Part shown: piece by piece, positions 21,157 to 31,495 of the stretch
Position numbering within the stretch: the first letter of the stretch is position 1
Layout: every line of letters begins with the position of its first letter
The notes under the pieces: model-generated
What the model saw: the letters and a program-made list of their open reading frames with translations, nothing else
Told to the model about the DNA's origin: nothing
Database searches by the model: none
Assembly (NCBI GenBank): GCA_006384855.1
Contig: VCJN01003128.1
Location: forward strand, 37,424 to 101,423
Source of the DNA: Tetraselmis striata
Taxonomy: Eukaryota > Chlorophyta > Chlorodendrophyceae > Chlorodendrales > Chlorodendraceae
DNA: 64,000 bases
Direction of reading: 5' to 3'
Program-made: the position numbers and the translations under genes

Positions 21157-24100
21157 TCAACTGGGCGGCCGCTCTGGTGGCTTTGCTGCAATGGTGGGGA
21201 TAGGCGGAAAATGTATACGGTTCTGGAAGCCCACCGGTGCCTTGCTGTGCTTCTTGGCTGGGCTGCCCACCTGCGGCAGGAAGGAGCGGAGCGCCTGCAC
21301 AGCAGCCAGCGGGGTCAGCGTGCAGCGCACATGGAAATGCCCAGATAGCCCCCTTGAGCCAGTACCCTGCATTGGCATGGCTCCATTGCCTACCGCATGA
21401 GTCTCCACCTCAGCGGCGTTGTACTCATGGCAACCGATGATGATGCCATTGGCTCGTGAGCGTGCGCGCAGTGCGGCAATGCCCTCATCCCCCAGCAATG
21501 CCAGTGCGCGCTCTCGGCGCTTCCGGCGCCGCTTCTTCTTCTTCTTCTTGCGTTTCTTTGCCGAGTCCTGCAAACAGAGTGTGTGTAGCATTTACCTCAG
21601 ACCACCCCGGCCAGAGCCCCGTGCATGCAGGGCAACAACGGAGAGGGAGGGGAGGCCATGGATTTCTGTGTGGGCACTGCACCTTGCCAGCGTCTGTCTC
21701 TCTTGCCACAGGAGCAGCCTTCTTTTTCTTTTTCTTTGTAGCCTTCCGCTCGGCAGACGATAGCAACCGGCCATGCTCAGCAACCTCACGCAGCATCCCC
21801 TCCTGCTCCAGCAGCTTGCGCACTGTTTCCTCTGACAAGTCGTAGTGCTTGCAGATAAAGTGGAACGCCTCCTCCATGCTGCCCTCCAGCCCCTGCGACA
21901 GCCAGTCCTTCAGGCCACAGCCCCACCCTCCATGCTCTACACTAGGAAACATGTTCATTTCATGCAGGATTTACCTGCGGGGCCTCGTCATCACTGCTAC
22001 CGGAGCTGCGACTTCCATTGTCATCGCCATCCCCTGTGGCGTCTCCCTCGTCCGACGAGGCAGAGGATGCCTCTGTCCCGTCCTCCTGGCCCGGGGGACT
22101 ATCAAAGCCGCGTAAAAATGTCCTACGCACCGCGTTGGCCCCAAGCGCCCTGGCGTCATCCAACTCCGGCCTTTCCACCGACCCCTTAACCTGCAAACAT
22201 AGCAGGCCATGGCCAGGCATGTCAGCACAGGCCAGTTGCAACGAGGCAGTGCACACTACGAGCAGGGCTACAGAGACAATTGCAGGTTGAATGCAGGCAA
22301 GCGCAGCAGCGATTACACCACCTCAGTGTCCATCAGCAGCTTATCACCCCCCCCCCCCCCCTCCCCCCGCCCCCCCCCACTCCCCTGCTGCCCAGCAACT
22401 CCCCCCTTTGCTCCAAAAATGAACAGACTTCGATAGGAGGCCACAGCACAAATGTCCCGGGTGACGAGATGAGCTCTGATCCCACCTGCCGCGGCTTATT
22501 GTCCAGTGGGATCCGCACAGCCCTTGAGAACTGCGCTACCAGCGGCTCGCGCGTGCTGGGCCGCCGCGAGGCGTCATCGCCTGACTTGTGCCAACTTGAT
22601 CCAGCCCGTGCGCTGCCTGGCAGTGTGCCTAATCGGCCGGAAGAGCTAGCCACTCTCTGATCGCCACTCTCTGCGGATCGCTGTATCGTCCTGTTGTGGC
22701 TCTCTTGCTCCTCTACGGGTAGTCGAAGGAAAGGCAGGATGGGCAGGGGGTGCGGCAGGAATGAATGAGGATCCCAGCTGAATTCACCACAGCAGAGACG
22801 CTTTGTCAGCAGCTGAGACAGGAGTGCGCCGCACCCCAGGTTTCGGCAATAATGTAGTTCCCGTCCGGGGTGGTCTGGACGCTGGCTGAGCTGCCCTTGT
22901 CCCCCAGGCGGATCATGTGCTCCTCGCCCTTGGTTGGGGTCTTCTTAAGCCGCCACACCTCTGGCGGGGTGCCGTCCCTGCAACCACGGGACCATGCGCC
23001 ACTGCTGCGTTGGCCTGCCAATTCTCCGCAGAGAGAGGCATAGGTAGGACATTTGCTACCATGCACGCACCACATTGACCGGACAGGTGGCCGGTGAAAA
23101 GGGGCATGAAGAAGACAGAGGGTACAAATGGCGACGTGTTGGGGGGGGGGGGGGGGGGAGGCAGAGGTTGGCTGTCTCCATCATACCTGAACACCTGGGG
23201 CGTCATTGGCTTCAGCAAACCAAGCGGACTCGAGGGAGGCACCAGTCCATACGACTTCATGCCAGGCAAGCCCTGAGCGCAACAGCCAACCCACTGTTCA
23301 GTGTTGCCGAAGAGAGGGAGGCTCGCTGTGTACGCCTAGCCGCCAGCGCCCCGCATCCCAGACACCCGCATGGCCCGCCAGCTAACCTGGTGCAGCCGGA
23401 TGGGCTGGTCGCTTGGGGGCGACGGTGGACGCGGCTGCCCCATCAGCAGTCGCGTGTTCATGCGGTTCACCAGCGGCATCCACTCCTGCCGGGGCGCCAG
23501 TCCAGGCCTAAAGTCCAGGTATAGTTCAATTGGCCCATAGTAGGCACCAGCGGCAAGCAAGGAAGACGTGGGAGGGGGGGGGGGGGGGGGGGGCGCACTG
23601 GGGCATGCGGGCCTCGTGCCGCGCCGGCGAGCTGGTAGCGGTGATTGGGCTGGGCAGGGGTGCCGGCACGCGAGGAGCTGACTGCTAGAGGTTGTGACCC
23701 CCGGTGGCGGCCCGCCCCCTTGTGCACCGCCCCCTCGGAGGTGCCTGGGCGCGAGCTGCATGAATAAAGTGCACTGGCTGGCAGGCTCGCCGGGTACCCT
23801 GCAGGCTCCCCTGCAAAGGCAAGGCGGCAGAGATCAGTAAGCTATTGCGCCAGATGATGAGCCCAAACGTTATGGTAACAGGTTCAAAGCTGGGTTTTGG
23901 GGAGAAGGGGGGGGGGGGGGGGGGGGCTAACCGACGAGCAGAATGTCCATGACGGGGCCGCCGCGCATGCTGTACAGCTCCGTCGCCTTGAGAGTGCGCA
24001 CCCGGACTGCGTTGTACAGCTGCCGACCCGCCTGCTGCCGGTACTGGTCTATGCAGCGGTCCGCGGTGATCTTGTAGAGGCGCTTGCCTGCGGGCGGGAG

Positions 24101-27100
24101 GCGCGCCGCCCCTTCAAGCGAATGCCCACGTGGCTGCCCTGACTCACCCGTACGTACACTCACTGGCGGCTCTCTCGTGGCTGGCATGGGACACAGCCGT
24201 GTCCGCCGCACAGCAAAATCAGGGCAAGGACTGCGGCAGGGCGCACACCAGAGGCAGAGAGCAAATCGCCGTTGTCATTGAGCCAGCAGGCGGCAGACAG
24301 GCGGATCGCGAGGTTCAGGCTGACTTTCAGGTTCTTCCCCCAGTCAAACACCTGCGATCACAGGCGCAACCGCAGGGCAAGCAGCGCCTGGCCTGTCAGA
24401 CTCCAACAACAGACATGTCACAATGAGCAGATCTAAAACAATTAAACGGAAGTGAGGGTGCACTTGCCTTGAGGCGGCCATCCAGACCGGCGGTGACAAT
24501 GTGGTCCAGTACCAGATTAGGCTCCAAAGCTGCACAGGCAGGTGCAGCCGATGTGCCGATTAGCTGCCTCACCGCAATGAGTTTAGCCCGGCAGGAGATG
24601 GGGCCGCACGAACGCAGCCGCACCTGTGATGGCGCCCATGTGGTCCCCAACTGCCGGAACGTCGTTCTGCTCCCCATCTTTCAGGCTCAGAACGATCAGC
24701 GAGCCCGACTTGCCGGCCAGGAAGAGCTGTAGGGCAGGCAAAGGGGCGCCACGTCTGAGGCAGACGCTCATGTGGGCAGCAGCTCGCCGCAGGTCCGGCT
24801 AGCCTATGATAGTGGGGGTCACCTGGCCATTGGCAATCTCCATGGTGAGCAGCCCCTCGCGCAGCTTGATCTCCCGTAGGCAGGTGGCGGGGCCCTCCAG
24901 GGACCAGATGCAGAGAGAGCGCTTGACCAGCGTCACCAGCCGCGCACGCAGTGGGTCTAGCCGCACCATGGTGATGGCCGCCACCTGTGACGGCAGCAGA
25001 CAACATCAACCAGCCAAACATGCAAGCCGACCTCGTGGCCGTTGATGTGCTTTGCGGGGGAGCGCCGCCCCGGACATGCACCTCTCTGGATAGGTATCGC
25101 TGATGCTTGCGCGGCCGGAATCGCGCACCTTGCTGACAGTGATGCGGCTGGCGGACTCCCCACTCCGGCTGAGATCCATGAACTTGACGTCCCCATCGCT
25201 GGTGCCAACCACCAGGTGGTCTGCCACGCAGCCCGAAGGGCCGATCTGGACAGCAGCAGGCGTGGCGTCAGCAGCCTGGGTACTGACTGGCCGGTTTGCC
25301 AGCGGGGAGGCGCAGCCAAGTCACTGGTGCAGGCGCAGGCCACATACGCTGCGCACCTGCAGGCCAAACTGGGCTGCTGCTTCAGGGTTGAATAGGCTGC
25401 CCTCCAAGAGCGCAGCGCAGGTGATGCGGTAGCGGCTGTCTGGGTTCAGGATCTGCGCACCGGGCAGGCATGCCGCAGGGGCGGGGCATGGCAGAAGGCT
25501 CAGCAAGTGGATGTTAATTCACGCGGCGCGGCAATGGCGGTGTGGATAAAACGGGATGGCAGTTAGTGCTTATCAAATTGACAAACTGAAATTGTACACA
25601 TAATTGTACTTTATGCGATTTCTTATGGGCAGACCTTACGAAGGTGTAATACACCCAGCAAGGGGGCGGGGGGGGGGGGGGGGGGGGGGGGGGGGTTGGG
25701 GGGGTTCCTGCCTGACTCAGCTTGGGGATCTTCTGCATCTCTATGCTCCAGCAATGTACCTGCCCGTTAGTCAGCAGCACGTACAGCTCGCTTCGCCAAG
25801 GGCTCCCCAGGACCGAGCTGTGCGTCGACAAGCTCAGCTGCGGTGGCAGCGCAATCTGCGGGGCGCAATCCGGCAGGAGGGCAGGGCGCCGCTCAGGTGA
25901 ACGCAAGTCCCTTGCAAGGCAGTGCGCCGGCCAGCGTAGCCCGGCCACACCCGGGCGCGCACCAGAGTCTCTGCGGAGCTTGAGTCGATGATGCGAACGC
26001 TGCTGTCGTCATAGCTGGCCAGCACCATATTCTGCAGTGGCGTAGCGCGTGTCAGGACGCAAAAGCAACACGGTTGTCATGGACTCAGGCGCTGCTAGGA
26101 GAGGGAGGGGTCACCTTGCCGAGGTACTGCAGTGTACGCACGGGGCTGTTGTATTCGGCGAAGATAGTCTGCACCCACTCCAGCCACAGTACTCGAACCT
26201 GCAGGCAGGAGCAGTGTGTCAGCATGGCGAATGATGATGCGGTTTCCCAACGGAACGTCGAAAAAGGGGGGCAGACGGGGGGGGAAGGGAAGGTGGAAGG
26301 TCACGCTCACTTCGCTGCCCATGATAATCGTAAAGTCGTCGCCACGGCTGAACTCGGCCTGCGTGACGGCTTGCGGCATCTGTGCAGTGGTTGCGGCAGC
26401 ATGTCAGCACACAGGACGCAGGGAGCGAGGTATGGAGGCCGGGAGGGCTTGCGGGCATAAGGCTGCGAGCACGAGCTTGGCACCTTGGCCTTGTAGATGG
26501 CCTCCAGCGATTGCATGCTCCAGAGCACCACCATGCCGTCCATGGAGGAGGTCAACATCGAAGAGCCCTATGCCATGCAGGCGGGTATAGGTGTGCATGG
26601 GCACCCTCAGTCTGGTGCCATGCTGTCCGCACCGAGCGCCCCGGGCTGACTTGACGCAAAGTGACACAAGGAGAGCGCCGCCCGGGGGGAGCGGGGGGGA
26701 CCTTGGGGTGTAGCTGGATGGAGGTAACCCCTGCAGCGTGCTGGCCGAAGGTGCGCAGCCTTTGCACCTGTCCCGTGTTGGAGTTAACACGCCATATCTA
26801 CAATAGACATCATGAGGCGATGCCCGGGAGGAGAGGGGGGGGGGGGGGGGGGGGGGGGAGCGTCAGCGAGTGAAGTGGGACCAGGGCTTGGCAGCGCAAC
26901 GCAGAGAATGATGGGAGAAGGGAAAGGGGGGTTGGGGGGGGGGGGGGGGGGGGTACCGCGGTGCTGGGCTCCAGGGAGGAGGTGAACGCCTGATTGCGCT
27001 CCGGCTGGTAGATCATTCCAGTGATGGGCTGCGTGTGGATGCCCTCCCACTCGAACATGCGCACGCCGGTCTCCGCGTTGAAGCCATAGATGGAGATCTG

Positions 27101-28413
27101 CGGGCACCGGGAGGGATGACGCGTCCAAGCAACAGTCCAGCAGCAGAGCATACTTCTCCCGGGTGCCCTTAATGCGACCTCCTCATGCGGCTCCGGCGGC
27201 GGGGTTGCAGCAGGGCGCTTACCCCCAGAATGCAAAAGATGACTTGCGAGGATGTGTGGATGTAGAGTTTGCTGACCCACTCGCCCGGGTTGGCATGCTT
27301 CAGGTACTTGTTGGGCTGCCCGGCATTCGATGTGACATTCAGCGTGCCAGGGACCCTGATCGCAGAGATAGGATGGGAGGGGGAGGCGCACTAGAAGTCA
27401 GGTGATTGACGTTCGCAACATTGCCAGACAGGCAGAGGTGAAGCGCCGGAGCCGATTTCCCTGCGGCTCGTCATGCGGCAGAGGCGTGCCCAAGCTCGTG
27501 CCTCAGCGTCATGCGCTCCCGGATCTCTTGGTGTTGCCCCATTACCCACGGCCCTTGGCGCCCACGGAAAATCTGCGCCGACGGCTCAAGCGTCTTCTCC
27601 ACATATTGCCTGGGGCATGGGGGTGGGTGGGGGATTAGAAATATTTGTCTGAGGAGCCTTTGGGGGGCAAAACCTGGAGGGCTCAGTGCCACATCCTTCC
27701 TAAGTGATCTTCAACGCATGCACTTTTCGAGACTCGGCACGTGGCAACGAAGGAAAAAGGCCGGCAGAGCTTCCCGCCGAAAGAAGCGGGGAAGAGGGGG
27801 GTTCAGGAGCGGGGGGGCACCAATCATCTGTGTTCTGCGCGGTGTACCACACGCGCACGCCACTCTCGCCTGCATAGCAGGCAGGTGACGGTCAGGTCGC
27901 GCTACATAATGCACTGGTCATCCCAGCCAGTTTCGCAGAACTGTGCCTGCATGCCTGCAATGGTTATGGATGCCCTCCCTCCCTGAGTCTTCATCACGTG
28001 CCACACCCACCAGCGGTGATCAGCTCATCCGTTTCCGGGTTGAAGACCATGTCGACGATGGCGCCCGCGGCGGCCTTGGGCAGCGTCAGCTGCGCCCTCG
28101 GTTCCATGTCTGGCCCGTAAATGTGGATGGCGCCCTCCAGACAGGCGGCCAGGAACAGCTGTAGCTTGGGCACGAATATTATGGCGGTAAGGTAGCTGCC
28201 CCGCGGGAAGCCTAGCTCACGCACCATCACCGCGCCAGCCCCGCCCTCCGTCGTCCAGATGTGACAAGCGCGCTCATCCAGCGTGACGAACAGATTGTCG
28301 TCCTGGTTGCAGGCCACACGCCGCACGTCGGCTGAGTGGCCGCTGTATGCGGCGCGCTGGTGGACGCCCGGCCGGATGGAGTCGACGCCAACCTCGCTGC
28401 CATCGGGACCCAT
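21157..28413 (-). CDS. Large WD40-repeat protein, roughly 24 exons
   Basis: The start is ATG 28413 and the stop is TGA 21157. Early exons are clear and phase-consistent: 28413-28011 (GHSADVRRVACNQDD, ACHIW, EGAIHIYG), 27869-27821 (GESGVRVWYTAQNTDDW), 27609-27494, about 27371-27234, about 27103-26957 and 26807-26704. About a dozen WD-type blades follow, for example SSMDGMVVLWS, LASYDDSSVRIID, VVGTSDGDVKFMD, LVTLVKRSLCIWS and AGLDGRLK. C-terminal exons carry a Ser/Asp-rich acidic stretch, then LEGSMEEAFHFICKHYDLSEETVRKLLEQEG, then a long Lys/Arg run. Two introns appear to use GC donors (about 27493 and 24473). Most introns hold a long C tract on the sense strand, just after the donor. The protein should form one or two beta-propellers and act as a scaffold. 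The layout recalls large ciliary WDR proteins, but the exact orthologue is not recognised. Confidence 0.8.
25668..25705. other. Representative intronic C/G homopolymer tract
   Basis: This is one of more than twenty runs of 12-40 C or G in the window. On minus-strand genes they appear as G on plus (23142, 23576, 23910, 25668, 26828, 26937, 56073, 56779, 58241, 59277, 59420). In the plus-strand methyltransferase they appear as C (53547, 54168, 54797, 55487). They usually start within ten bases of the 5' splice site. Exact lengths may be affected by sequencing. Confidence 0.85.
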
Positions 28414-29039
28414 GCCAAAGCCCGACTGCTGCCGCCCGCCTGCTTGCCGGGAAGTGAGTGGGAGGGCAGCGACGCCTACTCGTGTTGTGCGCGCGCTAGC
28501 CACAGCCCGCAGCACGGGCGCTGCTCCTTCACCGCCAGCTACGCAGCGCGCGGCAGACTTGTTCTCACCGTCGGCTATCCCGGTGCTCTGCCTCTTAATC
28601 TCGCATGCACGACGCTCCGCGGCGCATGCCGCGCCCAGCACGCGCGCCGTGCCCGGCGCTCTCGCATATACGGGTAAGGTAGACTTACTACCCAGGTTTT
28701 CGTGTTCGGAGAATTCATCAGAGTACGGTAGGGAATAACCCCAAGAACCGCCTGAGAACCGCACCGCGGCTGACGCCGCCGCCGGATTCGTCCGAGGGTT
28801 CTCAAACCTACAGCTGGGTATCCGGCCACCGTACGCTGATGCGCTGCAATGGCGGCCGTCACTCCGCCTTTATTTGGCAAGGCCCTGGCAGTGCTACTAA
28901 CGACTACATTATAATAATGAACCAGTGAGTGTAATTCATCGCGCGCAATACTATGCAATAAATCCCGATACAGGCCTAACTAAATGTACCGGTACTGATA
29001 CCCGTCGCTACTGGTAGGTGTGAATTACAAAAAGGCCCG
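28414..29039. other. Upstream flank of WD40 gene; no other gene seen
   Basis: The minus-strand frame remains open upstream of ATG 28413 to about 28764, so the first exon could extend or an upstream exon could exist. No splice signal decides this. The remainder holds GGTACC-rich motifs and is probably repeat-derived. Confidence 0.4.
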
Positions 29040-29300
29040 TCGCTACTGGTACCGGGCCGCTTTTTGGCGGCTTTGCTGTGTTGGTCTGTTATAACAAACG
29101 CAATAGCCGGTTTTTTTTAATTGGCCTCCACTGCCTTTATTAGCGGTACCCGGATAGGTGGATTTGATACTGGCCCATTTGTAATTCACACCAGTACCAG
29201 TACAGGGGTTTTACGGGTTTTTGGGGGTTTTAAAACCCTAAAACCCTAAATCAGTACAGGGGAGGGTACCGGTACTCTATCATTCCATCATATCGGTAAA
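29040..29300. repeat. Dispersed repeat with TTTTAGGG-like motif (copy 1)
   Basis: The segment from GCCGCTTTTTGGCGG through GGTACTCTATCATT is shared with 31143-31335. It includes GTAATTCACACCAGTACCAG and a fold-back GGGTTTTAAAACCCTAAAACCCTAAA. The latter contains two telomere-like CCCTAAAA units, the Chlamydomonas-type telomere repeat. No gene lies in it. Confidence 0.8.
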
Positions 29301-29468
29301 CCCACCGCCGCCTGGGCGGGCCTGACGACCGTCCTCGGCCCTCGGAATCGCGGGCCCTTCCTCCGCCTCCACCCCCGGCTGGGGATGGGGGCGGGGATCG
29401 TGCACGGGTGGCGCCTTGGTTGCCTTGGCCCCGCCCGTGCTGCCACTGCCGCGGAGGAGCAGTGTGAG

Positions 29469-30450
29469 CTGGACACCGGCGTCTTACGTCGTTGCTGGTC
29501 CGGTCAAGTCCCTGTTCGCTGTTCTTTGAGCACCCTCTCCCTTCCTGTCCTGTCGGCGCCTCCACATTACATTCGGCCTAGTGCCGCTATTGGAGTGGCC
29601 CGGGATGTTGTGTTGGGAAGGGAGTTCTACGTTCGGCGGAAGGGGACGCGACCGAGCTGGCGGCGGATCTGGCGCTGGGCGGAACAACGTGCGCTGGACA
29701 CCGGCGTCTTACGTCGTTGCTGGTCCGGTCAAGTCCCTGTTCGCTGTTCTTTGAGCACCCTCTCCCTTCCTGTCCTGTCGGCGCCTCCACATTACATTCG
29801 GCCTAGTGCCGCTACTGGAGTGGCCCGGGATGTTGTGTTGGGAAGGGAGTTCTACGTTCGGCGGAAGGGGACGCGACCGAGCTGGCGGCGGATCTGGCGC
29901 TGGGCGGAACAAAGCGCGCTGGACACCGGCGTCTTACGTCGTTGCTGGCCCGGTCGGCTCTGCATTCCCTACTCGTTGAGCACTTTCTCCCTTCCTGTCC
30001 TGTCGGCGCCTCCACATTACATTCGGCCTAGTGCCGCTATTGGAGTGGCCCGGGATGTTGTGCTGGGGAAGGCGTTCTACGTTTGGCGGAAAAGGACGCG
30101 ACCGAGCTGGCGGCGCATCTGGCGTTGGGTGGCATGCGTCTGTTGCACGCCCGTGGCGCCCCGTTCTGGGTTGGACCCCCCCACTTCCACTCCTTGCTGC
30201 GAGACCTCAACTTCGAAGCTCCTTTCCTGTCGGCGCCTTCACATTACATTCGGCCTAGTGCCGCTATTGGAGTTGCCCGGGATTGTGTGCTGGGGAGAGC
30301 GTCCCTACTGCGTGGAGCGGCGGCTGGCTGGTGGCGATGCCTGGTCGGAGGCTACCATGGCGGTTCCTGCCTCTGTTGGCCCGTAGCTGGATTATTTTCC
30401 TTCTGGATTTCCTTCTGGATTTCTGTGTGGATTTCTTGAATGTTGCGTCT
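29469..30450 (+). repeat. 225-bp tandem repeat, three full copies plus diverged tail
   Basis: CTGGACACCGGCGTCTTACG occurs at 29469, 29694 and 29919, so the period is 225. The first two copies are almost identical and the third is more diverged. A tail to 30450 repeats the GGCCTAGTGCCGCTATTGG core and ends in a TGGATTTC run. Because 225 is a multiple of three, a plus-strand frame of over 300 codons stays open across the array. Related single copies lie at 8700-8890 and 17265-17640. Confidence 0.9.
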
Positions 30451-30477
30451 AGCTCATGTAATCACATCATATCGGTT

Positions 30478-30592
30478 ACTGCTTCCACCCCGCAGTCGAT
30501 GTAGAGGACCTTTCTGATTGCCTTTTATTTTGGTGATTTCCGATATCGCCTTCTGCTGCTAGCTCATGTAAATAATATAATCGGTACTCTCA
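30478..30592. repeat. Left arm of a ~115-bp inverted repeat
   Basis: This segment (GCTTCCACCCCGCAGTCGATG...GCTAGCTCATGTAA) is the near-exact reverse complement of 31375-31495. The pair encloses the 30655-31100 dispersed repeat and copy 2 of the TTTTAGGG-like repeat. The right arm adjoins the 3' end of the LINE, so the sequence may be a LINE 3' tail present in both orientations. Confidence 0.8.
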
Positions 30593-30654
30593 TTTCACCA
30601 TCAGACCTGCAGGTAGTCATCAGACCCGCTCGGACTCAGAGTGCTGCTGCGCCC

Positions 30655-31100
30655 GTTACTCCCGGTCTATTTATTACATCAGGGCTTTCACAAATGCGCA
30701 CTACAAACAGAACCGACAACAACTATGAAAGGTTGCTGCCAGCAAAAGAGAGACATAAGCATGAAACCAAGGTCGAGCAGGAGGCCAGGGCGCCAAGAAC
30801 CAAGGAGGAGCCAAGGGAACCACGAAGTCGCTTAGCTGCCAGGAACCAAAGGGACCCCCGCCCCGGGGTAGGCTATCAACCGCGGCGAGGACGCTTGCAG
30901 CCAAGCAATGACCCGGGTCATAGCAACACATGCCGACGAGCGACGCGACACAGGCGCAGGAGCACCATCACGTGCCGCACGCGCGGCCACGACCCCGCCA
31001 AGAACGTTGTCTGCATGTGCCATGTTGATGGGCAAGGAGAAACGGCGGCGCCAAGCAGACAAGAGCTGGCCGATTTTTTGGCCAGTGTTTGTGTGGCTAG
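30655..31100. repeat. Dispersed repeat, copy of 18070-18600
   Basis: The order of shared blocks matches the 18-kb copy but a segment of about 60 bases is missing. The copies are similar enough by eye to suggest moderate age. No coding function is conserved between them. Confidence 0.8.
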
Positions 31101-31129
31101 CTTTCGCCCGTTACTCCCGGTACCGTCCC

Positions 31130-31345
31130 GATAGCGCCCTACTCCCGCCGCTTTTTGGCGGTAGTTGGTCTTTTATTAGTCGCTACAGCGTTTAGCGGTA
31201 CCCGTAGGTGGATTTGTTACTGGCCCATTTGTAATTCACACCAGTACCAGTACAGGGGCTTTACGGGTTTTCTGGGGTTTAAAAACCCTAAAACCCTGAA
31301 CCAGTACAGGGGAGGGTACCGGTACTCTATCATTATTACATGTGC
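31130..31345. repeat. Dispersed repeat with TTTTAGGG-like motif (copy 2)
   Basis: This is a second copy of the repeat at 29040-29300, again containing GGGTTTAAAAACCCTAAAACCCTGAA and ending in GGTACTCTATCATT. The CCCGTTACTCCCGGTACCGTCCCGATAGC start is also found at about 46155-46190, inside the 5' part of the LINE region. Confidence 0.8.
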
Positions 31346-31374
31346 TAGCTGCAAAATTCAAGAAATCCATGGTA

Positions 31375-31495
31375 CTCTATCAATAATTACATGAGCTAGC
31401 AGCAGAAGGCGATATCAGGGAATCACCAAAAAGAAAAAGGACAATCAGAAAGGTCCTCTACATCGACTCCGAGGTGGAAGCAGCAACATGAGAAG
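31375..31495. repeat. Right arm of the ~115-bp inverted repeat
   Basis: This is the reverse complement of 30478-30592, with GCTAGCAGCAGAAGGCGATATC and GTCCTCTACATCGACTC. It lies directly next to the 3' end of the LINE coding region. Confidence 0.8.

Noticed and set aside
29385-30386. A 333-codon frame across the 225-bp repeats
   Set aside because: The period is a multiple of three, so openness follows from one open unit; solo copies elsewhere do not keep the frame.
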